A stretch of 64,000 bases of DNA from Polyangium fumosum (GCF_005144585.1 NZ_SSMQ01000020.1:1-64000); one strand, 5' to 3'; shown: positions 24,734-33,854, counted from the first letter of the stretch. Notes: generated from the letters alone by a model not told the origin. A program made the numbers and translations.

Positions 24734-26548
24734 ATGGACTCTGGACGGGGGCTGCGCTACGCGTGGATCTCACGGATGCTGAGCGACGCCGCGTGGACAC
24801 AGGCGACGGATTCCCAGGCGCGTGGCCTCCTCCTTCCGGTCGCCGCGGCAAACTTGGCGCGCGAAGACGCGATCCGTGATCCGGGCGAGGCCTCTGTCGA
24901 GGCGCTGGAGCTCTCGCGGGCGCTCGGGCTCTCGATCACGGTCGCCGACGCCTTGTTCCGCGCGGGGCGCCGCGCCGACCCCGAGACGCGTCTTTTCCTC
25001 GATCCGCGCCTCGCCCACCTCACGCCGCCCGACGCGATGGCGGATCGCGAGCTCAGCGCCGATCGCCTCGCGCGAGCGATCCGCGCCCGCGAGAAAGTCG
25101 CCGTCTTCGGCGACTACGACTGCGACGGGATCACGTCGTGCGCGATCGTGACCGAGGTGCTCCGCGCGCTCGGCGGTGACGTCGTGCCGCTGCTCGCGAC
25201 GCGCAAGGACGGGAGCTACGGCTTCAACGCGAAGGCGCTCGAGCGCGTGCGGCAGACGGGCGCGACGCTGCTCGTCACGTGCGACTGCGGATCGAGTGAT
25301 CACGAGCGGCTCGCAACGGCGCGGAGCTACGGCATCGAGACGCTCGTGATCGATCATCACCTCGTGCCCGCGGAGCCCTTGCCTGCGCTCGCGTTCTTGA
25401 ACCCGCATCGGCCCGAGTGCGGCTTTCCATTCAAGGGGCTCGCGTCGTGCGGGCTCGCGCTCTCGCTCGGCGCGGCGGTGCGGCGGGCGCTCGGCGCGAA
25501 CCTCGACATGCGGCAGTGGCTCGATCTCGTGGCGATCGGGACCGTGGCCGACGTGGCGCCGCTCGTCGGCGACAACCGCGCGCTCGTGCGGGCCGGGCTC
25601 GCGGTGCTCGGCCAAGGCGCGCGGCCGGGCCTGCGGGCCTTGGCCGAGCTCGCGCGGCTGGATCTCGGCCAAGGCGTGAGCGCGGACGACATCGCGTTCC
25701 GCGTCGCGCCGCGCCTCAACGCGCCGGGCAGGCTCGACGATCCGGATCTCTCGCTCGCGCTCCTGCTCGAACGCGACAGCACGCGCGCGGCCGGGATCGC
25801 GGCGATGATCGAGCAGCTCACGGCGCAGCGGCGCGCGATCCAGGAGGAGATGATCGGGCAGGCCCTGCGCGAGATCGAGGCGAACGGCTGGGCGAAGGAG
25901 CCGGCCATTTTGCTCGCGCGCCAGGGGTGGCACCCGGGGATCGTGGGGATCGTGGCGGGGCGTGTGGCGTCGAAGTTCGGAAAGCCTACGATCGTCGTGG
26001 CACTCGACGGCGCGGCGGGGCGCGGATCGGTGCGCGGGCCGGCGGGGTTTCCGCTCCACGACGCGCTCGTGCTCTCGCGTGCTGGGCTCGTCGGGTTCGG
26101 CGGGCATCAGGCTGCGGCGGGCGTCGAGGTGCGGGCGGATCGGGTCGAGGCGCTGCGCGTGCTCTGGTGCGACGCGGCGGTCGCGCTTGGCGCGCTGAAC
26201 CTGGGCCCGCTCGAAGGGGAAGCGGACGTGCGCCTCGACGACCGCGACGAGCCAGCCGTGGTGGCGCGAGATTTCGAGCGGCTGGAGCCTTGCGGGCAGG
26301 GCAACCGGGCGCCGCGGGTGCTCGTGCGTGGGGCGCCCGTGCGCGTGTCGCGCGTGATCAAGGGCCACCTCAAGCTGGAGATCTCGCTCAGGCGGCACGT
26401 GATCGGCGCGTTCGGGTACGAGCTCGGGGCCCTTTCGAGTGGCCTGTCGGGCGGGCGCGTGGACATCGTGGGCCGGCTCCGGCGCGACACGTTCCGGGGT
26501 GGCAGCGCGGTCGAGATCCGCATCGATCGCGTGGAGCGAACGAGCTAA
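24734..26548 (+). CDS. recJ: Single-stranded-DNA exonuclease RecJ
   Basis: This 604-residue protein of the DHH phosphoesterase family degrades single-stranded DNA 5' to 3' in recombination and repair. Visible motifs are FGDYDCDGITS (residues 125-135; the usual DYDVDG with Cys), VTCDCGSSDHE, VIDHH (DHH at 207-209), the VAIGTVADVAPLVGDNR block, and the DHHA1 region with GWHPGIVGIVAGR and GFGGHQAAAGVEV. A C-terminal OB-like domain follows. The start at ATG 24734 gives a typical RecJ N-terminus. A frame extending back over secF is not used. mlaF follows with 11 bp between. Confidence 0.97.
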   Translation: MDSGRGLRYAWISRMLSDAAWTQATDSQARGLLLPVAAANLAREDAIRDPGEASVEALELSRALGLSITVADALFRAGRRADPETRLFLDPRLAHLTPPDAMADRELSADRLARAIRAREKVAVFGDYDCDGITSCAIVTEVLRALGGDVVPLLATRKDGSYGFNAKALERVRQTGATLLVTCDCGSSDHERLATARSYGIETLVIDHHLVPAEPLPALAFLNPHRPECGFPFKGLASCGLALSLGAAVRRALGANLDMRQWLDLVAIGTVADVAPLVGDNRALVRAGLAVLGQGARPGLRALAELARLDLGQGVSADDIAFRVAPRLNAPGRLDDPDLSLALLLERDSTRAAGIAAMIEQLTAQRRAIQEEMIGQALREIEANGWAKEPAILLARQGWHPGIVGIVAGRVASKFGKPTIVVALDGAAGRGSVRGPAGFPLHDALVLSRAGLVGFGGHQAAAGVEVRADRVEALRVLWCDAAVALGALNLGPLEGEADVRLDDRDEPAVVARDFERLEPCGQGNRAPRVLVRGAPVRVSRVIKGHLKLEISLRRHVIGAFGYELGALSSGLSGGRVDIVGRLRRDTFRGGSAVEIRIDRVERTS

Positions 26549-26559
26549 GAAGGATGACC

Positions 26560-27339
26560 GTGAGCGAGCCGATCATCCGGTTCCGCGATGTGCGCAAGGC
26601 GTTCGGCCCGAAGGTCATCTACCGGGGCTTGAACCTCGAGGTGTTTCCCGGCGAGACGCTCACCGTCATCGGCGGCTCGGGCGTGGGCAAGAGCGTGATG
26701 CTGAAGCTCTTGATCCGCCTGCTCGAAGCCGATGGCGGCGCGATCACGTTCCACGGCGAGGACATCACGCAGATGAAGGAGGCGAAGGCGCGCCTCATTC
26801 GCCGTCGGATCGCGATGCTCTTCCAGGGCGCCGCGCTCTTCGACTCGATCTCGGTGGGCGAGAACGTCGCGTATGGGCTGCACGAGCACTACCGCGACGA
26901 GATGACCGAGACGCAGATCGCCGAGCGCGTCGACTGGGCGCTCTCGCTCGTGGGGCTGCCGGGCATCGAGGCGATGCGCCCCTCGGATCTCTCGGGTGGC
27001 ATGAAGAAGCGCGTCGGGCTCGCGCGGGCGATCGCGGTGCAGCCCGAGGTTTTGCTCTACGACGAACCGACGACCGGGCTCGATCCGATCAACACCGAGC
27101 GCATCAACCACCTGATCCGTGGGCTCAAGAAGGCGCTCGACGTGACGAGCATCGTGGTCACGCACGACATGAAGAGCGCGTTCACGATTTCCGACCGCAT
27201 GGCCATGGTGCAGGCGGGCGAGATCATCCTCTCGGGGCGGGTCGACGAGTTCCAGCAGTCCAGCGATCCGCGCGTGAAGAACTTCATCAACGGCATCGCC
27301 CCGGTCAACGAGGACGTCGAGACGCTCCTCCGTGCGTGA
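26560..27339 (+). CDS. mlaF: ABC transporter ATPase of MlaF type (lipid transport)
   Basis: This 259-residue ATPase has Walker A GGSGVGKS, Q-loop LFQGAALFDS, signature LSGGMKKRVGLARAIA, Walker B VLLYDEPTTGLDP and the switch THDM. LFQ-GALFDS and GGMKKR are typical of the Mla/MCE-associated ATPases that power phospholipid traffic across the periplasm. GTG 26560 is preferred because AAGAAGG ends 6 nt before it and directly abuts the ATG at 26554. The MCE protein follows after 90 bp. The permease (MlaE) that should partner it is not in the window. Confidence 0.88.
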   Translation: MSEPIIRFRDVRKAFGPKVIYRGLNLEVFPGETLTVIGGSGVGKSVMLKLLIRLLEADGGAITFHGEDITQMKEAKARLIRRRIAMLFQGAALFDSISVGENVAYGLHEHYRDEMTETQIAERVDWALSLVGLPGIEAMRPSDLSGGMKKRVGLARAIAVQPEVLLYDEPTTGLDPINTERINHLIRGLKKALDVTSIVVTHDMKSAFTISDRMAMVQAGEIILSGRVDEFQQSSDPRVKNFINGIAPVNEDVETLLRA

Positions 27340-27385
27340 CGAGCGGGGCTTCTTCGCGCAATATGCGGGGGGTGTGGGTGTGCAG

Positions 27386-27400
27386 CTTGGCGATGCCAAG
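27386..27400 (+). promoter_or_regulatory. Small hairpin between mlaF and mlaD
   Basis: CTTGGC-GAT-GCCAAG, flanked by GGGGG and CCCCC tracts that could extend the pairing. There is no T-run. It may modulate read-through or RNA stability between the two genes; function unknown. Confidence 0.35.
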
Positions 27401-27429
27401 CGTAGCCCCCACCGCCGAACAGGGTGCAG

Positions 27430-28554
27430 ATGAACAGGTCGCGCGACGTCAAGGTCGGGCTCTTCGTGCTGGCGGGGCTGCTCTTCTCCGCGCTGGTGAT
27501 CTTCTTGATCGGCGATGAGCGGCGCTTCTTCAGCTCGTCGGTGAAGTTCACGACGACGTTCTCGGACGTGCAGGGCCTCAAGCCCGGCGCGCCGGTGCGC
27601 ATGGGCGGCATCGACATCGGCAACGTCAAGAAGGTCGGCTACCGGCCGGGCCAGGCGGAGGCCCTCGTGTACGTCGAGCTCGACGTCGTGAAGGCCGAGG
27701 CCGAGCGCATCCGCAAGGACAGCATCGCGCGTGTCGCTGCGAAGGGCCTGCTCGGCGACAAGATGATCGAGATCTCGAAGGGCAAATCGCCGGAGGCTGT
27801 CCCGCCCGGCGGCGAGATCCTGAGCGAGGAGCCCACGGATCTGATGGGCATCGCGCAGGGCATGACGTCGAAGGCCGACGCGGCGCTCGGCAACATCTCG
27901 AAGATGAGCGAGAGCCTCGCGGACGAACGCTTGCACCAGGATCTGCGCGGCAGCGTGTCGTCGATGAACAAGCTGCTCAAGGACGTGGCCGAGGGCGATG
28001 GCTACCCGAGGAAGTTCCTGACGGACAAAGAGGAAGCCGAGCGCATCTCGCGCACGCTGCAGAACATCGATCGGGCGAGCGCGGAGCTCGCGCTCACGCT
28101 GGCCGAGGTGCGCGGCGTGGTGACGCGCGTGAAGGCGGGGCCCGGCTTCGCGCACGACATCATCTACGGCGACGGCCCGCAGAAGGAGATCGCGCAGTTC
28201 GGCGCGGCGGCGGGCGAGGTCGCGTCCACGCTCAAGGGCATCCGCGAGAGCGACAGCTTCGCGCACGACGTGCTCTACGGCGGCAAGGGCAACGGCGCCG
28301 AGGCCCTGGCGAACGTCACGGCGATGACCGCGGATCTGCGGGCGATCGTCGCCGACATGCGCAAGGGCAAGGGGACCGTGGGCGCGCTGCTCGTGGATCC
28401 CTCGATTTACGAGGACGTCAAAGCGATCGTCGGCAACGTGAGCCGCAACGACATCCTTCGCGCGCTCGTGCGTTACTCGATCAAGCACGACGAGAAGAAG
28501 CCGGGTGTCGACGTGGCGCCGGGCAAAGACGAGTCGGCGGCGCAGATCAAGTAA
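27430..28554 (+). CDS. mlaD: MCE/MlaD-family lipid-binding protein
   Basis: This 374-residue protein has an N-terminal membrane anchor (about 6-30: VKVGLFVLAGLLFSALVIF) and one MCE domain (about 35-120) with KFTTTFSDVQGLKPGAPVR and VDVVKAEAERIRKDSIARV. A long helical C-terminus follows, with repeats around FAHDIIYG and FAHDVLYG. MlaD-type proteins form hexameric rings that pass lipids between membranes. The ATG at 27430 has AGGG 5 nt before it. It ends 9 bp before the convergent MocR gene. Confidence 0.9.
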   Translation: MNRSRDVKVGLFVLAGLLFSALVIFLIGDERRFFSSSVKFTTTFSDVQGLKPGAPVRMGGIDIGNVKKVGYRPGQAEALVYVELDVVKAEAERIRKDSIARVAAKGLLGDKMIEISKGKSPEAVPPGGEILSEEPTDLMGIAQGMTSKADAALGNISKMSESLADERLHQDLRGSVSSMNKLLKDVAEGDGYPRKFLTDKEEAERISRTLQNIDRASAELALTLAEVRGVVTRVKAGPGFAHDIIYGDGPQKEIAQFGAAAGEVASTLKGIRESDSFAHDVLYGGKGNGAEALANVTAMTADLRAIVADMRKGKGTVGALLVDPSIYEDVKAIVGNVSRNDILRALVRYSIKHDEKKPGVDVAPGKDESAAQIK

Positions 28555-28563
28555 CGAAGCACT

Positions 28564-30054
28564 TCATGAAGCAGCCCGCGTGGCGCCCTTCGTGGGCAGC
28601 GCCGCGCGGAGGCGCGTGATGCCCTCGTGGATCTCGCGCTCGTCGAGCGCAGCGAATCCAGCCCGGAAGAAGGGGCGCGAGCGGCCGTCGAAGGCGAAGC
28701 GACGCGCAGGGTGGATGACGACGCCACGAGCGAGGGCGCGCTCGGCCCAGGCGTCGACGTCGATCCCCGGCGCGACACGGACCCACATGGCCATGCCGCC
28801 TGGCGGCGGGGCGAGCTCGACCGCGTCGCCGAGGCTGCTCCGCAGCGCCTCCGTGAGGACGTCGCGCCGCGCCTGGTAGATGCGGCGCATGCGGCGCGTG
28901 TGGCGTTGCACCTCGCCGTCTTCGAGCAGCTCGGCCACGGCGCGTTCGAGCGCGAGATCTCCCTGCCGATCGACGAACGTGCGGATCGCAGCGAGGCGCT
29001 CCACGAGCGGCGCGGGCGCGACGACGAAGCCGATGCGCAGGCCCGGCGCGAGAATTTTCGAGAGCGTGCCGATGTAGACGACGACGCCCGCGCGATCGGC
29101 GCTCGCGAGCGGCAAGACCGGGCGGCCGTCGTAGTGGAACTCGTGATCGTAGTCGTCTTCGAGGATCGCCATGCGGTGCGCGCGCGCGAGATCGAGCAGG
29201 CGGATGCGGCGCGCCGGCGAGAGCAAGGCCGTCGATGGGTACTGGTGATGCGGCGTGACGTAGACGGCGCGCACGGGCTCGCGCGCGACGAGCGCCGCGA
29301 GCGCGTCGATCGAGAGCCCCTCCGCGTCGACGGGGAGCGGGACGAGGCGCGCGCCCGTCTGCGCGAGCGCTTCCCACGCGGGGCGATATCCGAGCGCCTC
29401 CACCGCGACCACGTCCCCGGGCCCGAGCAGCGCGCGCGCGCAGAGATCGAGCGCCATCTGGCTGCCACGCGTGACGAGCACGTCCCCTGCCGACGCGCCG
29501 AGCCCTCGCACGGATGCGAGCATGTCCGCGAGCGCCGCGCGGAGCCGATCGTCCCCGCGCGCGTCGCCGTACTCGAAGAGACGTCGCGCTGAGCCACGCA
29601 GCACACGCCGGTACGCGCGCGCGAGGATCTCCGTGGGCAAGAGCCGTAGATCCGGCATGCCCCCGGAGAACACGATCGCGCCGGGCGGTGCCTCGGTCCC
29701 CCAGCCACCGGCAGAGACACGCGCCGGGAGATCAAAGCCCGCGCGCGCTGCGATCGTGCCGAGCGTGGTGGGCGAGGCGCGACGCCGTGGGACGTCGGGC
29801 ATCGTGGTGGAGACGTACGTCATCGTCGCGCTGCGGGTCTCGACCCAGCCTTGCGCGGCGAGCTCGCGGTACGCCGCGACCACGGTGTTGCGATGGACGC
29901 CGAGGGAGCGCGCGAGCGCGCGGCTCCCCGGGAGCGCAGCGCCGGGCCGGAGCCTCCCGCGGCGGATGTCCTCGATCAGGGCGCGCGTGATCTGCACGAA
30001 GATCGGGACGTCGGGGGAGGGATCCAGGGCGAGCTCGAAGGGATGTTCGCGCAC
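28564..30054 (-). CDS. MocR/PdxR-family regulator (GntR HTH plus aminotransferase fold)
   Basis: This 496-residue protein has an N-terminal GntR-type winged helix (about 15-85: ITRALIEDIRRGRLRPGA, SRALARSLGVHRNTVVAAY) and a C-terminal fold-type I aminotransferase-like domain with the PLP lysine in YIGTLSKILAPGLRIG and Asp in ILEDDYDHEF. MocR proteins use PLP or amino compounds as effectors and often control divergent vitamin B6 or amino-acid genes. The start is GTG. The divergent gene encodes a flavin-barrel/GNAT fusion, and an aminotransferase follows it, which fits B6-linked control. Confidence 0.92.
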   Translation of the reverse strand: MREHPFELALDPSPDVPIFVQITRALIEDIRRGRLRPGAALPGSRALARSLGVHRNTVVAAYRELAAQGWVETRSATMTYVSTTMPDVPRRRASPTTLGTIAARAGFDLPARVSAGGWGTEAPPGAIVFSGGMPDLRLLPTEILARAYRRVLRGSARRLFEYGDARGDDRLRAALADMLASVRGLGASAGDVLVTRGSQMALDLCARALLGPGDVVAVEALGYRPAWEALAQTGARLVPLPVDAEGLSIDALAALVAREPVRAVYVTPHHQYPSTALLSPARRIRLLDLARAHRMAILEDDYDHEFHYDGRPVLPLASADRAGVVVYIGTLSKILAPGLRIGFVVAPAPLVERLAAIRTFVDRQGDLALERAVAELLEDGEVQRHTRRMRRIYQARRDVLTEALRSSLGDAVELAPPPGGMAMWVRVAPGIDVDAWAERALARGVVIHPARRFAFDGRSRPFFRAGFAALDEREIHEGITRLRAALPTKGATRAAS

Positions 30055-30058
30055 CCGG

Positions 30059-30103
30059 CTGGTCTACCCGATTTCTCGGAACTGGTCCTTCTCGGGGTAC
30101 CAG
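30059..30103. promoter_or_regulatory. Putative MocR operator in the divergent gap
   Basis: CTGGTC occurs at 30059 and again at 30082, a 23-bp direct repeat of about two helical turns. ACCAG at 30099-30103 is the inverted half-site. Direct repeats are what MocR dimers are known to bind. This assignment is by eye. Confidence 0.35.
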
Positions 30104-30123
30104 CTCCGGATCACCTTCCGGCG

Positions 30124-31230
30124 ATGCGTAGGGAGATCTTCCGGATGGATCGCGCGAGCGCGGCTGCGCTGCTCGCGCGCGCGCCCGTGGTGCACCTCGC
30201 CGCGACGACGCCCGAGGGCGAGCCCGTGCTGCGCGTGGTGCATGGCGTCGTCGTGGGCGATCACCTGCTCTTTCACGGCGCGCCCGTGGGCGAGAAGATG
30301 GACGTCGTCGGCAGGCGCGCCGTGATCTCGGCCGAGGAGGTCGTCGCCTCGATCCCGAGCTACTTCGTCGATCCGGATCGCGCGTGCCCGGCCACCACGC
30401 TCTACCGCAGCGCGCAGGTGCACGGCACGATCGAGCGCATCGAGGCGCCGCACCGGAAGGCCGAGATGCTCGCGGCGCTCATGAAGAAGTACCAGCCCGA
30501 GGGTGGGTACGTGCCGATCGACGCCGAGCATCCGCTCTACAAGAAGGCCGTCGTGGGCGTGCTCGTGCTTGGCGTCTCGCTCGAACGACTCGATGGGAAA
30601 GCGAAGCTCGGGCAGAACCGCACGCCCGCGGAGGTCGGTCGTCTCCTCGATCTGCTCTGGGCGCGGGGCGCGCCGGGGGACGCCGCGGCGATCGAGCTCG
30701 TGCGCGCGTCGAACCCGTCTGCGGCGCTGCCGTCGTTCCTCGAAGGTCCCGCGGACGCGACGCTCGTGTGTGCGATGGGGGAAGCGGACGCCGACGCGGC
30801 GACGGCCCTCCTGAACGGTACGTACTGGTGCAAGGGCACGACGGCCGAGCACATTCGCAGGAGCTTGCTGGGGTCGTCGGCCTGGGTCGGCGCGCGGGAT
30901 CGCTCAGGGGCGCTCGTGGGAACGGCGCGGGCGATCGCGGACGGCGCGCGGCACGCCTGGATGTACGACGTGATCGTCCACGATGCGTGGCGAGGTCGCG
31001 GGCTCGGCCGCGCGCTGATGCGGCTGCTCCTGGATCACCCAGCGGTGCGCAGCGCGGAGACGGTGCTCTTGCGCACGCGGGATGCCATGGGGTTCTATGA
31101 GCCGTTTGGCTTCCGGACGCGGTCCGTGCAGCGGACGGAGGGGCCGGAGATCCACGAGATGATCCTCGTGCGAACGGGAGCGAGGGGAGAGCCCGTCTGT
31201 CCGCTTGCGTCGGCAAGGAAAGGCACGTAG
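30124..31230 (+). CDS. Flavin split-barrel (PNPOx-like) and GNAT fusion protein
   Basis: This 368-residue two-domain protein has an N-terminal pyridoxamine-phosphate-oxidase-like split barrel (about 5-150) with VHLAATTPEGEPVLRVVHGV, LLFHGAPVGEKMDVV and LYRSAQVHGTIE, ending in GQNR. This is the NimA/FMN-binding type rather than true PdxH. A GNAT acetyltransferase domain fills 200-355, with the acetyl-CoA loop HDAWRGRGLGRALM and FYEPFGFR. The combination suggests coupled flavin-dependent redox and acetyl transfer on a small amine, but the substrate is unknown. The start may instead be the ATG at 30145, which has AGGGAG upstream. It is divergent from the MocR gene. Confidence 0.83.
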   Translation: MRREIFRMDRASAAALLARAPVVHLAATTPEGEPVLRVVHGVVVGDHLLFHGAPVGEKMDVVGRRAVISAEEVVASIPSYFVDPDRACPATTLYRSAQVHGTIERIEAPHRKAEMLAALMKKYQPEGGYVPIDAEHPLYKKAVVGVLVLGVSLERLDGKAKLGQNRTPAEVGRLLDLLWARGAPGDAAAIELVRASNPSAALPSFLEGPADATLVCAMGEADADAATALLNGTYWCKGTTAEHIRRSLLGSSAWVGARDRSGALVGTARAIADGARHAWMYDVIVHDAWRGRGLGRALMRLLLDHPAVRSAETVLLRTRDAMGFYEPFGFRTRSVQRTEGPEIHEMILVRTGARGEPVCPLASARKGT

Positions 31231-31254
31231 TTCAGGTGAGAAGGGTCCCCAGAG

Positions 31255-32463
31255 ATGCCTCGAAAGCTCGCTGATCGTCTCTCCGCCGTGGCCCCGAGCG
31301 CCACACTCGCGATGGCCGCTCAGGCCGCTCGCTTGCGCAGCCAGGGTCACAAGGTCTACCCCTTCAGCGTCGGGGAGCCGGACTTCGAACCGCCGCGCCA
31401 CGTGCTCGACGCCGCGCAGGCCGCCATCGACAAGGGCGTCTCGCACTACACGGCCGTCACCGGCACGCCCGAGCTCAAGGCCGCCATCTGCGCGGCCACC
31501 GAGCGCGACCGCGGCTACCGCCCCGCGCCGAACGAGATCACGGTGTCGTGCGGCGCGAAGCACGCGCTCTTCAACGTGGCCCTCGGCCTCTACGAGCCCG
31601 GCGACGAGGTCGTGATCCCCGCGCCGTACTGGGTGAGCTACCCCGAGCAGGTCCGCATCGTCGGCGCCACGCCCGTGATCGTCGAGACGCGCGAGGACCA
31701 GGGCTTCCGCATGGATGCCGCGTCGCTCGAGCGCGCGATCACCGAGCGCACGAAGGCCATCATCCTCTGCACGCCCTCGAACCCCACGGGCTCGGCGTAC
31801 GCGGAGTCGGATCTGCGCGCCCTGCTCGACGTCGTACGCCGCCACGACCTATGGCTCGTCGTCGACGAGATCTACGCCGACCTCACCTACGACGGCTTCC
31901 GCCACGTGTCGGTGCCTGCGATCGCGGAGGATCTACGGAGCCGTACGATCGTTATCTCCGGCGTGAGCAAGACGTACGCGATGACGGGATGGCGCATCGG
32001 CTGGAGCATCACGCCGCCCGAGCTCTCGAAGGTGCTCGACGTCGTGCAGAGCCAGAGCACGACGAACGCGGCCGCTGTCGCGCAGGTCGCGGCCACGGCG
32101 GCGCTCTCGGGCCCGCAGGATGCGGTGCGCGACATGCGGGATGCCTTCGCGAAGCGCCGTGATCGGATGGTCGAGGGCTTGCGCAGCATCCCCGGCGTGC
32201 GCTGTCGGATGCCCGAAGGGGCCTTTTACACGTTCGCCGACGTCCGGGGCCTTTACGGCATCCCGTACAAGAGCGGCACGATCCAGACCGACCTCGACGT
32301 CGCGATGTGGCTGCTCGAAGAGGCGCACGTCGCGAGCGTGGCGGGTACGCCCTTCGGCGCCCCGGGGTACGTGCGGTTCTCGTACGCCTGCTCGGAGAGC
32401 GACATCGACGGGGGGATCGAGGCCATTCGCGCGGCTGTCACGGCTGCGCGGGGCGGGGGTTGA
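31255..32463 (+). CDS. Class I aminotransferase (aspartate aminotransferase Ib type)
   Basis: This 402-residue PLP enzyme has SVGEPDFEPPRHV, HYTAVTGTPELK, PAPYWVSYPEQV, CTPSNPTGSAY, VDEIYADLTYDG, the PLP lysine in ISGVSKTYAMTGWRIGW, and FSYACSESDIDGG. These match the thermophilic-type aspartate/prephenate aminotransferases. It transfers amino groups between aspartate (or a related acid) and 2-oxoglutarate. It lies 24 bp after the fusion gene and probably shares its mRNA. The start has no strong competitor. Confidence 0.93.
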   Translation: MPRKLADRLSAVAPSATLAMAAQAARLRSQGHKVYPFSVGEPDFEPPRHVLDAAQAAIDKGVSHYTAVTGTPELKAAICAATERDRGYRPAPNEITVSCGAKHALFNVALGLYEPGDEVVIPAPYWVSYPEQVRIVGATPVIVETREDQGFRMDAASLERAITERTKAIILCTPSNPTGSAYAESDLRALLDVVRRHDLWLVVDEIYADLTYDGFRHVSVPAIAEDLRSRTIVISGVSKTYAMTGWRIGWSITPPELSKVLDVVQSQSTTNAAAVAQVAATAALSGPQDAVRDMRDAFAKRRDRMVEGLRSIPGVRCRMPEGAFYTFADVRGLYGIPYKSGTIQTDLDVAMWLLEEAHVASVAGTPFGAPGYVRFSYACSESDIDGGIEAIRAAVTAARGGG

Positions 32464-32581
32464 AACTTCCGAACGTCCCGATCATCAAAACACTTGTCGG
32501 ACGACATGGCTTGCGCTAGTCATGTCGCCGTCGTCGAGCCGCGGCGCAAGGCGTGACCCACGCCCCGCCAAACTCTCGAAT

Positions 32582-32653
32582 GGGCGCATAACTCAGCGGT
32601 AGAGTGCATCCTTCACACGGATGAAGTCACAGGTTCAAATCCTGTTGCGCCCA
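32582..32653 (+). tRNA. tRNA-Val (anticodon CAC)
   Basis: This 72-nt cloverleaf has acceptor GGGCGCA/TGCGCCC, D-loop ACTCAGCGGTAGAGT, anticodon stem CATCC with loop TTCACAC (anticodon CAC), and T-arm ACAGGTTCAAATCCTGT. CCA is not encoded. It reads GUG. Confidence 0.95.
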
Positions 32654-32720
32654 CCCCGCACCCGACCTCGTTGACCTTGCTCCTCCTGGAGCCCTCGCGA
32701 GGCACGAACCAACGCTCCCT

Positions 32721-32827
32721 TGCATCGACCGCATCGCGGTCGATGCACCAAAGGTCCAGGGCTGGCCCTGGTCCGGGTCGAGGGGCGGACAGCCCCTCGT
32801 GGGGTCCGGGGTAAAACCCCGGCGCTC
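32721..32827. repeat. Half copy (C) of the intergenic repeat
   Basis: The stem TGCATCGACCGC/GCGGTCGATGCA (32721-32747, loop ATC) is followed by a block (32753-32825) that matches the right end of the full copies at 718-1062 and 59571-59915, including CCGGGTC, GGGGCGGACAGCCCC, GGGTCCGGGGT and ACCCCGGCGCT. Only one arm is present, and its inner hairpin has a different sequence. It lies 67 bp after tRNA-Val(CAC). Confidence 0.7.
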
Positions 32828-32849
32828 ACGCTGCAAAGCGAGCCTCCGC

Positions 32850-33854
32850 TCAGTTGCCCGAAGCGCTCGCCTGCTCCACGCGCTTCGTGATCGCATCGAT
32901 CGTCGCGCGAAGCTCCTTGCGATCGCCGAGGCATGCGAAGCAGTCGGTCTGGCGGTGCCAACTGCAGCCCTTCGTCGCCAGGAGCGGCTTCAGGTGCCCG
33001 AGTGCACGCTCGTCGCCTTCCTTGGCTGCGCGCGTGAAGAGCTTCTTGCGATCACAACCCGTCGCTGCGCGAAGATCGTTTGCGATGAGCAGCCCGGGCC
33101 CGGCGATCTCTTTGACCTTGGGATCCGCGAGCAACCTCGTCGCGCGTTCCTTCGGAAACTTGCCGAGACCCGACGCGCTGAGGAGCTCGTAGAGCAGCTC
33201 GGGGCCACGCGCGCCCATCTCCGTCCCCATGATGTCGAGCGCCGTCGCCGCGACGTCCACCGGCCCGTTCGCCACGATCAAGAGTGCCTGCTTGACGTCT
33301 GGATCGCGCGCCATGTCCGGCGCGACGGCGAGGAGCTTGCGCACGGTCGTCATCGCCTTGGCGTAGTTCGCCTTCTCGCGCGTGTACGCACTGACCAGCG
33401 CCTTGAGCACCGCAGGATCCTCGGCATACCGCTCTGCGAGCGTCGCGAGCGCAGCCGGGCCCTTCTCCCGCGCTGCGCTGAGCTCCTCCGCCGATGCGTG
33501 ATTGTTTGTCGCCGGCGTTGGCTCCTTCGTCGCGACCGGCGTCGACGCTGCGATCACGGGCGCTGCGTCCTGCGCCGAACCTGCGTCATGCACCTCCGCC
33601 ACGGACGAACTCTGCTCCAGCGCGTCGATCGGCCCCGTGCCGCGCAACATGACCGCGAGCACGACGATCCCCACGACGCACACGAGCCCCACGCCTGCGA
33701 GGATGACCGCTTGTACACCTCGGCTGCGCCTCGGTGGTGCAGGCCGCGCGCGCGGCGCCTGTCCGGGCAATGCCGGCGCATACAACGTGGCTGCCTCGGC
33801 GATCACGCCGCGCTCTGCGCCCTGCCTGGAACCCGACGACCCAGCGCCGCTCAT
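32850..33854 (-). CDS. Hypothetical single-pass membrane protein
   Basis: This 334-residue protein has a Pro/Arg-rich cytoplasmic N-terminus, one membrane segment (about 48-70: AVILAGVGLVCVVGIVVLAVML-like), an Ala/Thr/Pro linker, and a helical C-terminal domain (125-334) with several short repeats and four cysteines near the end (GCDRKK, GCSWHRQTDCFACLG). The layout resembles the post-kinase segment of myxobacterial membrane proteins but no kinase is present. Function unknown. Confidence 0.6.
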   Translation of the reverse strand: MSGAGSSGSRQGAERGVIAEAATLYAPALPGQAPRARPAPPRRSRGVQAVILAGVGLVCVVGIVVLAVMLRGTGPIDALEQSSSVAEVHDAGSAQDAAPVIAASTPVATKEPTPATNNHASAEELSAAREKGPAALATLAERYAEDPAVLKALVSAYTREKANYAKAMTTVRKLLAVAPDMARDPDVKQALLIVANGPVDVAATALDIMGTEMGARGPELLYELLSASGLGKFPKERATRLLADPKVKEIAGPGLLIANDLRAATGCDRKKLFTRAAKEGDERALGHLKPLLATKGCSWHRQTDCFACLGDRKELRATIDAITKRVEQASASGN

